Shown piece after piece: positions 17,341 to 25,829 of a DNA stretch of 47,981 nt. Each line of letters begins with the position of its first letter. The first letter of the stretch is position 1. Source of the stretch: an uncultured Spirochaetales bacterium. Its GTDB lineage: Bacteria; Spirochaetota; Spirochaetia; Sphaerochaetales; Sphaerochaetaceae. The translations under genes were made by a program, and so were the position numbers. The notes below the pieces were generated by a model. That model ran no database searches. It was given only the letters and a program-made list of their open reading frames with translations, and was not told where the DNA came from. Location: positions 1 to 47,981 of the forward strand of contig CASEKE010000005.1 of the NCBI GenBank assembly GCA_949288415.1, in the 5' to 3' direction.

Positions 17341-18827
17341 CATTTCATTGCCCTTGAAAAGAGGCGGGCGAATACGGCCAGTACCGCCAGGTCCGCCACT
17401 GTGCCGAAAACGATCGTCAGATGAGGCGACATGCCCCGGTCGAGGAAGTAAGGAAACATTCCGACGACAATGCACGAAAGCGTGACAAGCATCGAAATGA
17501 ACACGTTGAGGTTCTTCTTGACCGAATCCAGAGGATTCTCCCAGTCCAGAAATGGTCGTCTGTAGTCGATGTACAGCCCGGCTACGGACGAAGTTACATT
17601 CGCCGCGATCGCAAGGAGGACCGACAACAGGATAGAGACCGCGTCCGCACCCATGACAAGCGAGAGCGAGAGAAGGAGGACGAATGCGACCGGTAGCTCC
17701 AGGAGAAGATGAAAAATGACTTTCGCAACAAGTCTCTCGCGAAGCGATACGGGAAGGGACCTGACCAGCTCCCCGCCCTTTCCTTCTCTAGAGAACGACG
17801 TAGAGCTTATCGCGGTCATTCCGCCGAAGAATGCCACGCAGAAACCCGGAAGAATCGAGCGCAGGCAAGGATCGGCAACTTGCTCAAGGAGACGGAACAT
17901 GTCTCCAGCCATCCCAAGCACCGTATAGATGGCGATCAGGATCAGAGGTATGAAGCACTCCGCCATTATCTCGGTCGTCATTCCGTCGTCGCTCCTGACG
18001 ACCCTCAGCTCATGGCCGACAAGAGCTCCGACGACGCCCCTTCCGCTGTAGCGGAGATTGCCCCTACACCTAGCGCGGTTCTCAGCACCATCTGCAGGAA
18101 AGCGGCCGACGGAGATCCTCATGAAAAGAAACGAGACTGCAGCCATAGCAAGAGAAGCCGCGGCCAAGGGCATCGGTCCTGCCTCGTTTCCGATCCTGCC
18201 CGACATAAGCGAATCAATTGTGTTGCCGATGCTCTCTGGGGACAAGCCGAACTTCATCAGACATAGCGCTCCCGCGACGACCGCGACCGCATATATCGGC
18301 TTTCTTGCCCTGGAAGGCAGACTTACTGCCAGGAGCATCGAGAGGGACGAGGCGAACAGACAGGTGGAAAGATAGAGAACAAGTACAAGAATATGCCACG
18401 CGACGGTGCAGTCCAGCACGATCAGGGATGCTGCCTCGAACGGGATCGGAAGCATGCTGAAAAAGAGCAGGCAGTAGCTGCCAAGCACCGCGATGCGGGA
18501 AGCGAGCACGTCCTTCTTCCCAATCGGAAGCGAGAGGAGAAACTCGATGTCCTGTCCTCGCGAGAAAAGATCCACAGCGAGGCTGAAAAGAAAGAAAAAT
18601 GAAAGGAGAAACGAGGAAAGGACGAATACCGCGACGGCATGCCAGACACCTTGGGACAGCGAAGAAAGAAAGATGCCGAAGAACGCGGCGCACATGACGA
18701 TGTAAAGATACAGGAAAAGCACGGCCATGACGATCGCTACAATCTTTCTTCCTCCGGTGTCCGCCTTGAGCACGCCGAGTATTCCGCCATGACCTTTTCT
18801 GTACGCTTTGCAAAGCAGACGTACCAT
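17340..18827 (-). CDS. ABC-2-type transporter membrane protein
   Basis: A 495-residue polytopic membrane protein with about ten to twelve predicted helices, e.g. IVAIVMAVLFLYLYIVMCAAFF, AVAVFVLSSFLLSFFFLFSLA and SILLSVLLAIAANVTSSVAG. Between helices 3 and 4 lies the EFLLSLPIGKKDVLASRIA segment, the soluble coupling region typical of ABC-2-type exporters (LLSLPVS....V..K). ATG 18827 follows the ATPase stop by one base and has GGAGG before it. A frame extending to 18905 enters the ATPase gene and is rejected. The substrate is unknown. It is the last gene of the SPFH/RHH/ABC operon. Confidence 0.85.
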   Translation of the reverse strand: MVRLLCKAYRKGHGGILGVLKADTGGRKIVAIVMAVLFLYLYIVMCAAFFGIFLSSLSQGVWHAVAVFVLSSFLLSFFFLFSLAVDLFSRGQDIEFLLSLPIGKKDVLASRIAVLGSYCLLFFSMLPIPFEAASLIVLDCTVAWHILVLVLYLSTCLFASSLSMLLAVSLPSRARKPIYAVAVVAGALCLMKFGLSPESIGNTIDSLMSGRIGNEAGPMPLAAASLAMAAVSFLFMRISVGRFPADGAENRARCRGNLRYSGRGVVGALVGHELRVVRSDDGMTTEIMAECFIPLILIAIYTVLGMAGDMFRLLEQVADPCLRSILPGFCVAFFGGMTAISSTSFSREGKGGELVRSLPVSLRERLVAKVIFHLLLELPVAFVLLLSLSLVMGADAVSILLSVLLAIAANVTSSVAGLYIDYRRPFLDWENPLDSVKKNLNVFISMLVTLSCIVVGMFPYFLDRGMSPHLTIVFGTVADLAVLAVFARLFSRAMK

Positions 18828-18828
18828 G

Positions 18829-19551
18829 TCAGGCCTCCGTGATACGGAGGAAGAAATCTTCCAGGCTGCTGTCGCCCCTGAGGTCCGAAGGCGATCCGGA
18901 AGCAATGAGAGTACCGTGGTCTATGATCCCGACGGTATCGCATACGTCCTCGGCGACATCCAGCACGTGCGTGCTGAAGAACACGCTCCGGCCTTCCTCG
19001 GCGAGATGTCGCATGATGTCCTTCACGTCCCTCGAGGCTTTCGGATCCAGACCGACAAGAGGTTCGTCCAGGACTAACAGATCAGGCTCATGGACCAGAG
19101 CCGCCGTAATCGCAAGTTTCTGCTTCATGCCATGACTGTAGGAGGAAATCCTGTCCTTCAATGCATTCTCTATGTCGAAAAGCCTGGCATAACGCTCTAT
19201 GAGGCTGCGTCTTCTTTCGCTCTCGACTCCGAATATGTCCGAGACGAAGTTCAAATGGTCGATTCCGCGGTAGCTTTTGTAGAAGCAGGGTTCGTCCGGG
19301 ACGTAGCCGATATGCCTCTTAGCTCCCACGGGATCAGTCCTTATCGAAGTTCCTGCGACCAAAATGTCTCCGCTCTGCAGAAAAAGTATTCCGGAAAGCA
19401 GCTTTATGGTCGTGCTTTTCCCGGCTCCGTTCGGACCGAGAAAGCCGTAGACCTCCCCTTTCTTCACAAGAAGATCCAGGCCTGAGACCGCATGCACTTT
19501 GTTTTTGTAGCAGTGGTCGACATGCCTTATCTCGAGCATGTAATCATTCAT
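18829..19551 (-). CDS. ABC transporter ATP-binding protein (ABC-2/CcmA type)
   Basis: A 240-residue ATPase. Walker A GPNGAGKS is at 39-46, the Q-loop region is [12 protein letters not shown], the signature is the variant YSHGMKQK, Walker B is [13 protein letters not shown] and the H-loop is [15 protein letters not shown]. This pattern marks exporter-type (ABC-2) ATPases with a separate membrane subunit, encoded next. The start ATG overlaps the end of the upstream ribbon-helix-helix gene by eight bases. Another ATG four codons on is possible. Confidence 0.93.
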   Translation of the reverse strand: MNDYMLEIRHVDHCYKNKVHAVSGLDLLVKKGEVYGFLGPNGAGKSTTIKLLSGILFLQSGDILVAGTSIRTDPVGAKRHIGYVPDEPCFYKSYRGIDHLNFVSDIFGVESERRRSLIERYARLFDIENALKDRISSYSHGMKQKLAITAALVHEPDLLVLDEPLVGLDPKASRDVKDIMRHLAEEGRSVFFSTHVLDVAEDVCDTVGIIDHGTLIASGSPSDLRGDSSLEDFFLRITEA

Positions 19552-19708
19552 CTTTCCTTTCCTTCATTCTTTTGCGCACGGCCTCCGTGAGCAGATACTC
19601 GATCTGCCCGTTGAGGCTCCTGAAGTCGTCATCGGCCCATCTCATCAGGTCGTCGTAGAGACTTTTGGATATGCGCAAGGGAATCTGTTTCTTGCTCTTG
19701 TCGTCCAT
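19544..19708 (-). CDS. Ribbon-helix-helix (Arc/MetJ-like) DNA-binding protein
   Basis: A 54-residue protein read directly from the minus strand. The N-terminal strand is [20 protein letters not shown], followed by [26 protein letters not shown]. The pattern, a short polar strand with P-L-R-I, helix A, then a S-x-N-x-x-I-E-x-L-L helix B, is the classic Arc-family fold that binds DNA as a dimer through its beta ribbon. It begins three bases after the SPFH stop without a clear Shine-Dalgarno site, so translational coupling is likely, and it overlaps the ABC ATPase start. Small Arc-type proteins beside SPFH genes are a recurrent bacterial arrangement. It is the best candidate to bind the repeats at 20758-20786. 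Confidence 0.85.
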   Translation of the reverse strand: MDDKSKKQIPLRISKSLYDDLMRWADDDFRSLNGQIEYLLTEAVRKRMKERKDE

Positions 19709-19711
19709 GTG

Positions 19712-20737
19712 TCAATATATGGAACCGGAGTTCACGACAGGCTGTGCATCTTTGTTTCCACAGAGCACGACGAGAAGGTTCGACACCATCTGTGCCTTTC
19801 TCTCCTCGTCCAGGGAAACCACGTCGTCCTCCTTGAGTCTCTCGAGCGCCATCTCGACCATGGAGACCGCACCTTCGACGATCTTCTTCCTCGCGGCTAT
19901 GATGGCAACGGCCTGCTGGCGCTGGAGCATCGCGGATGCGATCTCCTCCGCATATGCGAGCTGGTTGATCCTTACGTCGAGGATCTCGATTCCTGCAGAT
20001 TCGACCTTCTCCTGCAATTCGGCGTTCATCCTCTTCGCTATCTCAAGCGCCGAACCGCGGAGCGTAAGCTCGCTTTCCTCGGCATTCTCGTCGTCGCTCA
20101 TGTTGTCATACGGATAGAGCCTCGAGACGTTCCTTATGATGCTGTCCGCCTGGTTCGACAGGTATTCCTTGTAGTCGTCCACGACAAACACGGCCTTGGT
20201 AGGATCAGCTATCCTCCAGACGACCACGGCCCCTACCATTATCGGATTGCCGAGCTTGTCGTTCACCTTCTGCACGCCGTTGACGAAGGTCTGCACCTTC
20301 AGGCTCACCGTCTTTCTGATCGACGCGCTACGCGCCTGGGATCCTCTCTTGCCCGAAACTCCTTCGGCAGCCTTCTCCGCAAGCATGCCGAACATGCTTT
20401 CGGCCCTCACCCCCGCATTCGCACTGACAAACGGATTGACGAACCAGAAGCCTTCCTTCCTGAGAGTGCCGTAGTATCTGCCGAAGAGCGAGAACACGTA
20501 CGCCTCGTTCGGCCTGACCGCCTTGAGTCCGGCACATAGGATGCACCCAAGCGTGAGAAGCACGCAGAACTGCACTATGCCGAATCCGAATAGGAACGTG
20601 TTCGAATCCGCCTCGTACGCAATCATCGCATAGACGAAAAGCGCCGTGGTGGCAACGAACAGCAGAATTATGACGAAGAGCATAAGAAAGCCGTTCGCGG
20701 CTTTCAGTTCCTTCTCCTCTATTTCACAGTATGACAT
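19712..20737 (-). CDS. SPFH/band 7 (prohibitin/stomatin-like) membrane protein
   Basis: A 341-residue protein with two N-terminal membrane helices (about residues 15-42 and 48-70), then the SPFH domain starting at LKAVRPNEAYVFSLFGRYYGTLRKEGFWFVNPF and containing SLKVQTFVNGVQKVNDKLGNPIMVGAVVVWRI. A C-terminal helix (SAGIEILDVRINQLAYAEEIASAMLQRQQAVAIIAARKKIVEGAV) is the usual oligomerising coiled coil. Such proteins form membrane-bound rings or scaffolds. The promoter and GGAGG seven bases before ATG 20737 are clear. It heads an operon with an Arc-type regulator and an ABC-2 exporter. Confidence 0.92.
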   Translation of the reverse strand: MSYCEIEEKELKAANGFLMLFVIILLFVATTALFVYAMIAYEADSNTFLFGFGIVQFCVLLTLGCILCAGLKAVRPNEAYVFSLFGRYYGTLRKEGFWFVNPFVSANAGVRAESMFGMLAEKAAEGVSGKRGSQARSASIRKTVSLKVQTFVNGVQKVNDKLGNPIMVGAVVVWRIADPTKAVFVVDDYKEYLSNQADSIIRNVSRLYPYDNMSDDENAEESELTLRGSALEIAKRMNAELQEKVESAGIEILDVRINQLAYAEEIASAMLQRQQAVAIIAARKKIVEGAVSMVEMALERLKEDDVVSLDEERKAQMVSNLLVVLCGNKDAQPVVNSGSIY

Positions 20738-20757
20738 TTTCAGACCTCCATGTTATC

Positions 20758-20786
20758 TGATATCTTTTTGATATCATCATGATATT
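20758..20786. promoter_or_regulatory. Candidate operator: TGATATC repeats over the SPFH promoter
   Basis: TGATATC (20758-20764), TTTTT, GATATCA (20770-20776) and TGATATT (20780-20786). The first two form a perfect inverted repeat; all three cover the -10 and the predicted transcription start. Centre spacing is 12 and 10 bases, about one helical turn, as expected for cooperative ribbon-helix-helix dimers. Confidence 0.55.
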
Positions 20787-20807
20787 CCATGCCAAGCCGG
20801 CTGTCAA
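20779..20807 (-). promoter_or_regulatory. Promoter of the SPFH operon
   Basis: Perfect TTGACA (20807-20802), 17-base spacer and TATCAT (20784-20779), about 40 bases ahead of the SPFH start codon. Confidence 0.75.
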
Positions 20808-20811
20808 CAGG

Positions 20812-20845
20812 TACGAAAAATGCCACGAGGAAACCCCGTGGCATG
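20812..20845 (-). terminator. Terminator of nrdD
   Basis: Minus-strand hairpin ATGCCACG-GGG-TTT-CCT-CGTGGCAT (20844-20820) followed by TTTTCG. It sits 20 bases after the nrdD stop and just upstream of the SPFH promoter. Confidence 0.8.
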
Positions 20846-20864
20846 GACTATAAAGATAGGACAA

Positions 20865-23267
20865 TCATACGGCCTTGTCGAGAACGCCCTTTATCTGCTG
20901 GACACCGACGAGTGTCTCGGCCTTGCCGCCGGAGAGAACCACCATCGTCGGAGCCTGCATGATGCCGTACTTCGTGGCCAGCTCGGGATGCTCCTCCGCA
21001 TCGACGACGCTGTAGGCGACGCCGGCCTTGTCGAGAGCGGCCTTGACAACCTTGCAGTTTGGACAGGTCTTCGTAGTGAACAGAAGGCGCTCGGTGGCCT
21101 CTGCGAAATCCACGTTGCCGCATCCTTCCGCAGCCTTGCTTTCAGGCTCGTTCTTGCATCCGCCGTGTGCGAGGACGCCCTGGTGGGTAAGCCTGCTTGT
21201 ACCGATGTTGTACGTCTTCCTCTCCTTGAACTCCTCGCTCTTTCCAGTGTTCCAGTTCTGTACCGGGCGGTAATAGCCGGTGATCCTGGAATAGACCTCG
21301 GTAGCCTTTCCGCAGACCGGGCAGGTGTAGTGCTCGCCTGAGATGTAGCCATGGTCGGTGCAGACGCTGTAGGTCGGGCTTATCGTGTAGTACGGAAGCT
21401 CGTAGTTCTCCGCGATCTTCCTTACGAGGGCAGCCGCGCTCCTCCAGTCGGGAAGCTTCTCGCCGAGGAAGGCATGGAAGACCGTTCCGGAGGTATAGAG
21501 AGTCTGCAGGCGATCCTGGATGTCCAGGGCAGAGAAGATGTCGTCTGTATAGCCGACCGGGAGATGGGACGAGTTCGTGTAGTACGGCGCATCTCCGTTC
21601 TTGCTTGCCGTTATGATGTCGGGATAGCGCACCACGTCGTGCTTTGCGAAGCGGTATGTGGTGCTCTCCGCCGGAGTCGCCTCAAGGTTGTAGAGGTCCC
21701 CATACATCTCCTGATAGATCACGAGGCGATCTCTCATGTGGTTGAGGCATTCGACCGCGAAATCCTGTGCCCTTCTGTCGGTAAGGTCGCAGGCGAGCCA
21801 CTTGGCATTGAGTGTCGCTTCGTTCATGCCTACGAGGCCGATCGTCGAGAAATGGTTCTTGAATGTTCCAAGGTATCTCTTCGTGTACGGATAGAGGCCT
21901 TCGTCGAGAAGCTTGGTGATGACTTCCCTCTTCCTCTTGAGTGAGCGGGCGGAGACGTCCATGATGTGATCCAGCCTTCTGTAGAAGTCGTCCTTGTCCT
22001 TGGAAAGATAGCCGATTCTTGGAAGGTTGATCGTGACGACGCCGATGCTTCCGGTGGACTCGCCTGATCCGAAGTATCCGCCCGTCTTCTTCCTGAGCTC
22101 CCTGAGGTCGAGGCGCAGGCGGCAACACATGCTCCTGACGTCGTTCGGGGACATGTCGGAGTTGATGTAGTTGGAGAAATACGGAGTACCGTACTTGGCG
22201 GTCATCTCGAAGAGGAGCTTGTTGTTCTCGGTCTCGGACCAGTCGAAATCCTTCGTGATCGAATACGTCGGAATCGGGTACTGGAATCCCCTGCCGTTGG
22301 CATCGCCCTCGATCATGATCTCGATGAAGGCCTTGTTGACCATGTCCATCTCCTTCTGGCAGTCACCATAGGTGAAGTCCTGGTCCTTCCCGCCGACGAT
22401 CGCGGGAGTGTTCTTCATGTCGGCCGGGCATACCCAGTCGAGCGTGATGTTGGAGAACGGAGCCTGGGTTCCCCAGCGGGAAGGAGTGTTCACGCCGAAG
22501 ATGAAGGACTCGAGGCACTGCTTGACCTCCTTGTAACTGAGGTTGTCCTTCTTGACGAACGGTGCGAGATAGGTGTCGAAAGAGGAGAATGCCTGCGCAC
22601 CTGCCCACTCGTTCTGAAGGATGCCGAGGAAGTTCACCATCTGGTTGCAGAGCGTCGAGAGATGGCTGGCCGGAGCGGACGTGATCTTTCCTGGAATTCC
22701 GCCGAGGCCTTCCTGGATGAGCTGCTTGATCGACCATCCGGCACAGTATCCGGTAAGCATGGAGAGATCATGCAGATGTATGTCGCAGTTCCTATGCGCA
22801 TTGGCGATCTCCTCGTCGTATACCTCGCTGAGCCAGTAGTTGGCCGTTATGGCACCGCTGTTGGAGAGGATGAGACCTCCGACGGAATACGTCACGGTGG
22901 AGTTCTCCTTGACCCTCCAGTCGTTGAGCTTGAGATAGTTGTCGACGACGTTCTTGTAGTCGAGGATCGTGGAACGCATGTTCCTCATCTTCTCGCGCTG
23001 CTTTCTGTAGAGTATATATGTCTTGGCGACCTCGCCATATCCGGCCTGGCCCAGAACCTCCTCGACGGAATCCTGGATGGACTCGACTGCGATCTTGTCG
23101 TCCTTTATCTTCTTCTGGAAATTCGCTGTGACCTTGAGTGCGATGAAATCGATGATGTCATCGTTGTACTGGGTCTGCGATGCGTCGAACGCCTTTCTGA
23201 TGGCGGTGCTGATCTTCGAGATGTCGAAGTCGACAACGGCACCGTCGCGTTTTGATACACTGTACAT
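20865..23267 (-). CDS. nrdD: Anaerobic ribonucleoside-triphosphate reductase with C-terminal glutaredoxin-like domain
   Basis: An 800-residue class III ribonucleotide reductase. The N-terminal ATP cone (VSKRDGAVVDFDISKISTAI) controls activity. The barrel carries TGYCAGWS, NTPSRWGTQAPFSNITLDW and SMCCRLRLDLREL, with the expected active-site cysteines. The C-terminal zinc and radical region has Cys636, Cys649, Cys652 and the glycyl-radical motif SRITGYYRPVQNWN with Gly at about 664. Usual NrdD ends about 30 residues after this glycine. Here some 130 more residues follow, with a thioredoxin-fold domain from about 718 holding CPNC at 735-738 and the cis-Pro motif APTMVV. This built-in reductant may replace formate or free thioredoxin. 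NrdG is encoded just upstream. Confidence 0.96.
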   Translation of the reverse strand: MYSVSKRDGAVVDFDISKISTAIRKAFDASQTQYNDDIIDFIALKVTANFQKKIKDDKIAVESIQDSVEEVLGQAGYGEVAKTYILYRKQREKMRNMRSTILDYKNVVDNYLKLNDWRVKENSTVTYSVGGLILSNSGAITANYWLSEVYDEEIANAHRNCDIHLHDLSMLTGYCAGWSIKQLIQEGLGGIPGKITSAPASHLSTLCNQMVNFLGILQNEWAGAQAFSSFDTYLAPFVKKDNLSYKEVKQCLESFIFGVNTPSRWGTQAPFSNITLDWVCPADMKNTPAIVGGKDQDFTYGDCQKEMDMVNKAFIEIMIEGDANGRGFQYPIPTYSITKDFDWSETENNKLLFEMTAKYGTPYFSNYINSDMSPNDVRSMCCRLRLDLRELRKKTGGYFGSGESTGSIGVVTINLPRIGYLSKDKDDFYRRLDHIMDVSARSLKRKREVITKLLDEGLYPYTKRYLGTFKNHFSTIGLVGMNEATLNAKWLACDLTDRRAQDFAVECLNHMRDRLVIYQEMYGDLYNLEATPAESTTYRFAKHDVVRYPDIITASKNGDAPYYTNSSHLPVGYTDDIFSALDIQDRLQTLYTSGTVFHAFLGEKLPDWRSAAALVRKIAENYELPYYTISPTYSVCTDHGYISGEHYTCPVCGKATEVYSRITGYYRPVQNWNTGKSEEFKERKTYNIGTSRLTHQGVLAHGGCKNEPESKAAEGCGNVDFAEATERLLFTTKTCPNCKVVKAALDKAGVAYSVVDAEEHPELATKYGIMQAPTMVVLSGGKAETLVGVQQIKGVLDKAV

Positions 23268-23305
23268 GCTTCTGTATTCTCCTTATCCTTGTCCGTGTAG
23301 AATAC

Positions 23306-23334
23306 AGCATAGCAATACTTTTCAGTTCTGACAA
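23306..23334 (-). promoter_or_regulatory. Promoter of nrdD
   Basis: TTGTCA (23334-23329), 17-base spacer and TATGCT (23311-23306). nrdD therefore appears to have its own promoter rather than depending on nrdG. Confidence 0.55.
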
Positions 23335-23367
23335 GCCGAAACTCAATATAAAGTGGAAGAGATTTTT

Positions 23368-23384
23368 CTACACCCCATATGTAG
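23368..23384. promoter_or_regulatory. Inverted repeat upstream of the nrdD promoter
   Basis: Perfect repeat CTACA-CCCCATA-TGTAG, lying between nrdG and the nrdD promoter. It somewhat resembles an NrdR box (ACAC-AT-rich-GTGT) but does not fit the full 16-base consensus; a regulator site is only a suggestion. Confidence 0.3.
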
Positions 23385-23398
23385 CGTAGGTCTTATTC

Positions 23399-24094
23399 TC
23401 AATCTGCATCGCGTAATTGTACATTTCTTATATTGGTCTTCAGTATTCCAATATAAGTGTCAAGCGTTTTCCTATCGACCGGAGAAAACCCGTCGCTTAT
23501 CGTATTTTCAGACTGAACAAAGTTTTGCAGAAAGTAATTACCGCATTTCGAGCAACGAGACGCTATGCCCATGAAACTTTCTTCGTCATGCGTCTGGGCA
23601 GTAACCGTGGTACGGAATTCGTACTCGACGACACCGCTCATGAGAAAATCCATAGATTCCTCTACAGCTTCAGTATCATATTTGTCTATTCCTATAGTGG
23701 AACCATATCGGTCAAGGCTGTTTTTTATATCCATCGCAACGTAATCGAGGAGATTCTCCCCTACCATGGCCTTGAGCATCGCGGGATTGCTGCCGTTGGT
23801 ATCCAGCTTGACGAGATACCCGAGGGCCTTGACTCGCCGAACGAAATTGGGAAGGTCCTTTTGCAGCGTCGGCTCTCCTCCGGAGATCACTACAGCGTCG
23901 AGGATTCCCTTTCTTCTGGAGAGGAACGAGAATATCTCGTCCTCGTCGATTGCGGGATACTGCTCGGGATGGAGCACCAGCCCTCCGTTGTGGCAATAAG
24001 GACAGCGGAAATTGCATCCGCCGGTGAATACTATGCATGCAACCTTCGACGGGTAGTCGACTACGGTCAGCTTTGTCAGTCCATGAACGATCAT
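23399..24094 (-). CDS. nrdG: Anaerobic ribonucleotide reductase activating protein (radical SAM)
   Basis: A 231-residue radical-SAM activase that installs the glycyl radical on NrdD. The [4Fe-4S] motif CNFRCPYC lies at residues 27-34, followed by the SAM-binding VVISGGEPTLQKDL. The start MIVHGLTKLTVVDYPSKVACIVFTGG fits the longer NrdG2-like subgroup found in thermophiles, archaea and spirochaetes, rather than E. coli NrdG (154 residues). The C-terminal half has a second Cys pair (CSKCG). ATG 24094 is preferred over 24112 because a TATAAT lies six bases before it and relatives start there. No Shine-Dalgarno site is present. Confidence 0.92.
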   Translation of the reverse strand: MIVHGLTKLTVVDYPSKVACIVFTGGCNFRCPYCHNGGLVLHPEQYPAIDEDEIFSFLSRRKGILDAVVISGGEPTLQKDLPNFVRRVKALGYLVKLDTNGSNPAMLKAMVGENLLDYVAMDIKNSLDRYGSTIGIDKYDTEAVEESMDFLMSGVVEYEFRTTVTAQTHDEESFMGIASRCSKCGNYFLQNFVQSENTISDGFSPVDRKTLDTYIGILKTNIRNVQLRDAD

Positions 24095-24100
24095 GAGCCG

Positions 24101-24129
24101 ATTATACTCCATCCAGGCATCCTATGCCA
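24101..24129 (-). promoter_or_regulatory. Promoter of nrdG, probably leaderless
   Basis: Perfect TATAAT (24106-24101) six bases before the ATG at 24094, with TGGCAT (24129-24124) 17 bases further upstream. The predicted transcription start is the A of the start codon. Confidence 0.5.
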
Positions 24130-24139
24130 CACCCGGACG

Positions 24140-24161
24140 AAAAAAGGCTCCGGTCGGAGCC
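24140..24161 (-). terminator. Terminator of the dap operon
   Basis: Minus-strand hairpin GGCTCC-GACC-GGAGCC (24161-24146) followed by TTTTTT, 14 bases after the thioesterase stop. Confidence 0.9.
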
Positions 24162-24174
24162 CTTCGGAAAAAAA

Positions 24175-24573
24175 TCAGGAAAGCGCGGCTGTTATGCCTT
24201 CGGGTATGGGCATGAGCCTCTTCGTCTCAGAGGAGACGGAAGCCACGCGCACGATTAGCACGGCCAGTTCGTCCTCGCCGCGCATAACGCGTTGGCGGAA
24301 TGTAGCGCTGAATCGCTCCGCCTTCTCGAGCGTCGTGAGCACGAGGATCTCGTCGTCCAGCATTCCGGGCTTCCTGTAGTCGATGCTTATGCTCTTGACC
24401 ACGAATATGAGTCCGGAACTCTGCAGATCGCTCTGACTGACGGCTGGAAGGACCTCCCGCAGCATCTCCGTCCTGGCATGCTCGGCAAAATCGAGATACC
24501 TTGCGTGGTACACGATTCCTCCTGCATCGGTGTCGGAGAAATAGACCCTTGAGGAATACCTGAATTCCCTCAT
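24175..24573 (-). CDS. Acyl-CoA thioesterase, YbgC/4-hydroxybenzoyl-CoA type (hotdog fold)
   Basis: A 132-residue single hotdog-domain protein. The signature VYFSDTDAGGIVYHARYLDFAEHARTEML contains the catalytic Asp and the His/Tyr of this family. The central strands FVVKSISIDYRKPGMLDDEILVLT also match. It should cleave acyl-CoA or acyl-carrier thioesters; the exact substrate cannot be told. Its ATG overlaps the lysA stop as ATGA, making it the last gene of the lysine/diaminopimelate operon. The functional link to that pathway is unclear, and it may simply share expression. Confidence 0.88.
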   Translation of the reverse strand: MREFRYSSRVYFSDTDAGGIVYHARYLDFAEHARTEMLREVLPAVSQSDLQSSGLIFVVKSISIDYRKPGMLDDEILVLTTLEKAERFSATFRQRVMRGEDELAVLIVRVASVSSETKRLMPIPEGITAALS

Positions 24574-25829
24574 AGCACCTCCTCGGGTTCGAACAGCATG
24601 GTACGCACATAGTCCTCGTACGTCTCGTCCCTCCGGATCCGGAGAATGCGTCCATCCAGCTTCAGGTACTCGGCATGGCGCAGCTTGGCGTTATAGTTGA
24701 AGCCCATCGCATGACCGTGTGCACCGGTATCGTGGATCACGAGCAGATCGCCCTTCTCCACGACAGGAAGACGACGGTCGATCGCGAACTTGTCGTTGTT
24801 CTCGCAAAGCGAGCCAGTGACGTCGTACACATGGTCGGCGGGCATATTCTCCTTGCCGAGAACCGTTATGTGGTGGTATGCACCGTACAGCGCAGGCCTC
24901 ATGAGATCGGCCATGCATGCATCAAGGCCGACGTACTTCTTGTACTTGCTCGCAACGTGCCGGACACGCGAGACCAGATAGCCGTAAGGTCCCGTGATTG
25001 CCCTTCCCATCTCAAACGTAACTGTCAGTGGATCGAGCCCGGCGGGAACGATGATCGACTCGTAGAGTTTCCTGATCTCGGCAGAGAGGTACTCGAAGCT
25101 GATCGACTCGTCCTCGGGACGGTACGGAATTCCTACTCCACCACCCAGGTCGACGAAGGAGATCCTGATTCCGGTATCCTCCGCTATTGTCCGGCAGAGC
25201 GTGAAAATCATGCGGGCTGTCTCGACGATGTAGTCCGCATTGAGCTCATTGGATGCGACCATCGTATGCAGGCCGAACACCTTTGCGCCCTTTTCGCGCG
25301 CCTTTTCATAGCAGGTGGCCAGCTGTGCCCGGGTCACTCCGTACTTCGCCTCGACCGGGTTGCCTATTATGGCATTGCCGGTCCTTTCCGGACCGGGGTT
25401 GAACCTGAAGCATATGCGCTCAGGAAAAGTACCTATCGCACGCTCAAGCGCATCGATGTGCGTGATGTCGTCAAGGTTGATCAGAACGCCCATCTCGTAT
25501 GCTGCCCTGAACTCCTCGTCCGGAGTATCGTTGGACGTAAGCACGATGCGGTCTGCAGGAATCCCCGCTTCCTTGGCGAGTACAAGCTCGGGAAGCGACG
25601 AGCAGTCGGCCCCGAATCCCTCCGCTGCCAGGAGTCGGAGAATGTTCACGTTCGGCAGGGCTTTGACTGCAAAGAAGTCGGTGAATCCGGGAGCCCAGGA
25701 AAAGGCTTTCCTGAGGTTTCTCGCATTAAGTCTTATCGCATCCCCGTCGTAAAGATGAAACGGAGTGGAAACCTTCCCGGCGAGCTCGATCAGCTCGTCG
25801 GAAGAAAGAGGAAGCGTCTTCTTGCTCAT
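24570..25829 (-). CDS. lysA: Diaminopimelate decarboxylase
   Basis: A 419-residue PLP enzyme that turns meso-diaminopimelate into lysine. The PLP lysine is in DFFAVKALPN (Lys56). The barrel shows GFGADCSSLPELVLA and SFVDLGGGVGIPY (the phosphate-binding glycine loop), and the C-terminal domain has DVTGSLCENNDKFA, the CESxD-type substrate motif, with cysteine at the usual place. ATG 25829 has AGGAG six bases upstream and overlaps the dapL stop as ATGA. A frame reaching back to 26120 enters dapL and is rejected. Confidence 0.95.
   Translation of the reverse strand: MSKKTLPLSSDELIELAGKVSTPFHLYDGDAIRLNARNLRKAFSWAPGFTDFFAVKALPNVNILRLLAAEGFGADCSSLPELVLAKEAGIPADRIVLTSNDTPDEEFRAAYEMGVLINLDDITHIDALERAIGTFPERICFRFNPGPERTGNAIIGNPVEAKYGVTRAQLATCYEKAREKGAKVFGLHTMVASNELNADYIVETARMIFTLCRTIAEDTGIRISFVDLGGGVGIPYRPEDESISFEYLSAEIRKLYESIIVPAGLDPLTVTFEMGRAITGPYGYLVSRVRHVASKYKKYVGLDACMADLMRPALYGAYHHITVLGKENMPADHVYDVTGSLCENNDKFAIDRRLPVVEKGDLLVIHDTGAHGHAMGFNYNAKLRHAEYLKLDGRILRIRRDETYEDYVRTMLFEPEEVL

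Noticed and set aside
23281..23390. NrdR boxes before nrdD
   Set aside because: The CTACA/TGTAG repeat and a CTGTATTCTACA stretch only partly fit the 16-base consensus and are not at the usual spacing of about 31 bases; kept only as an inverted repeat.
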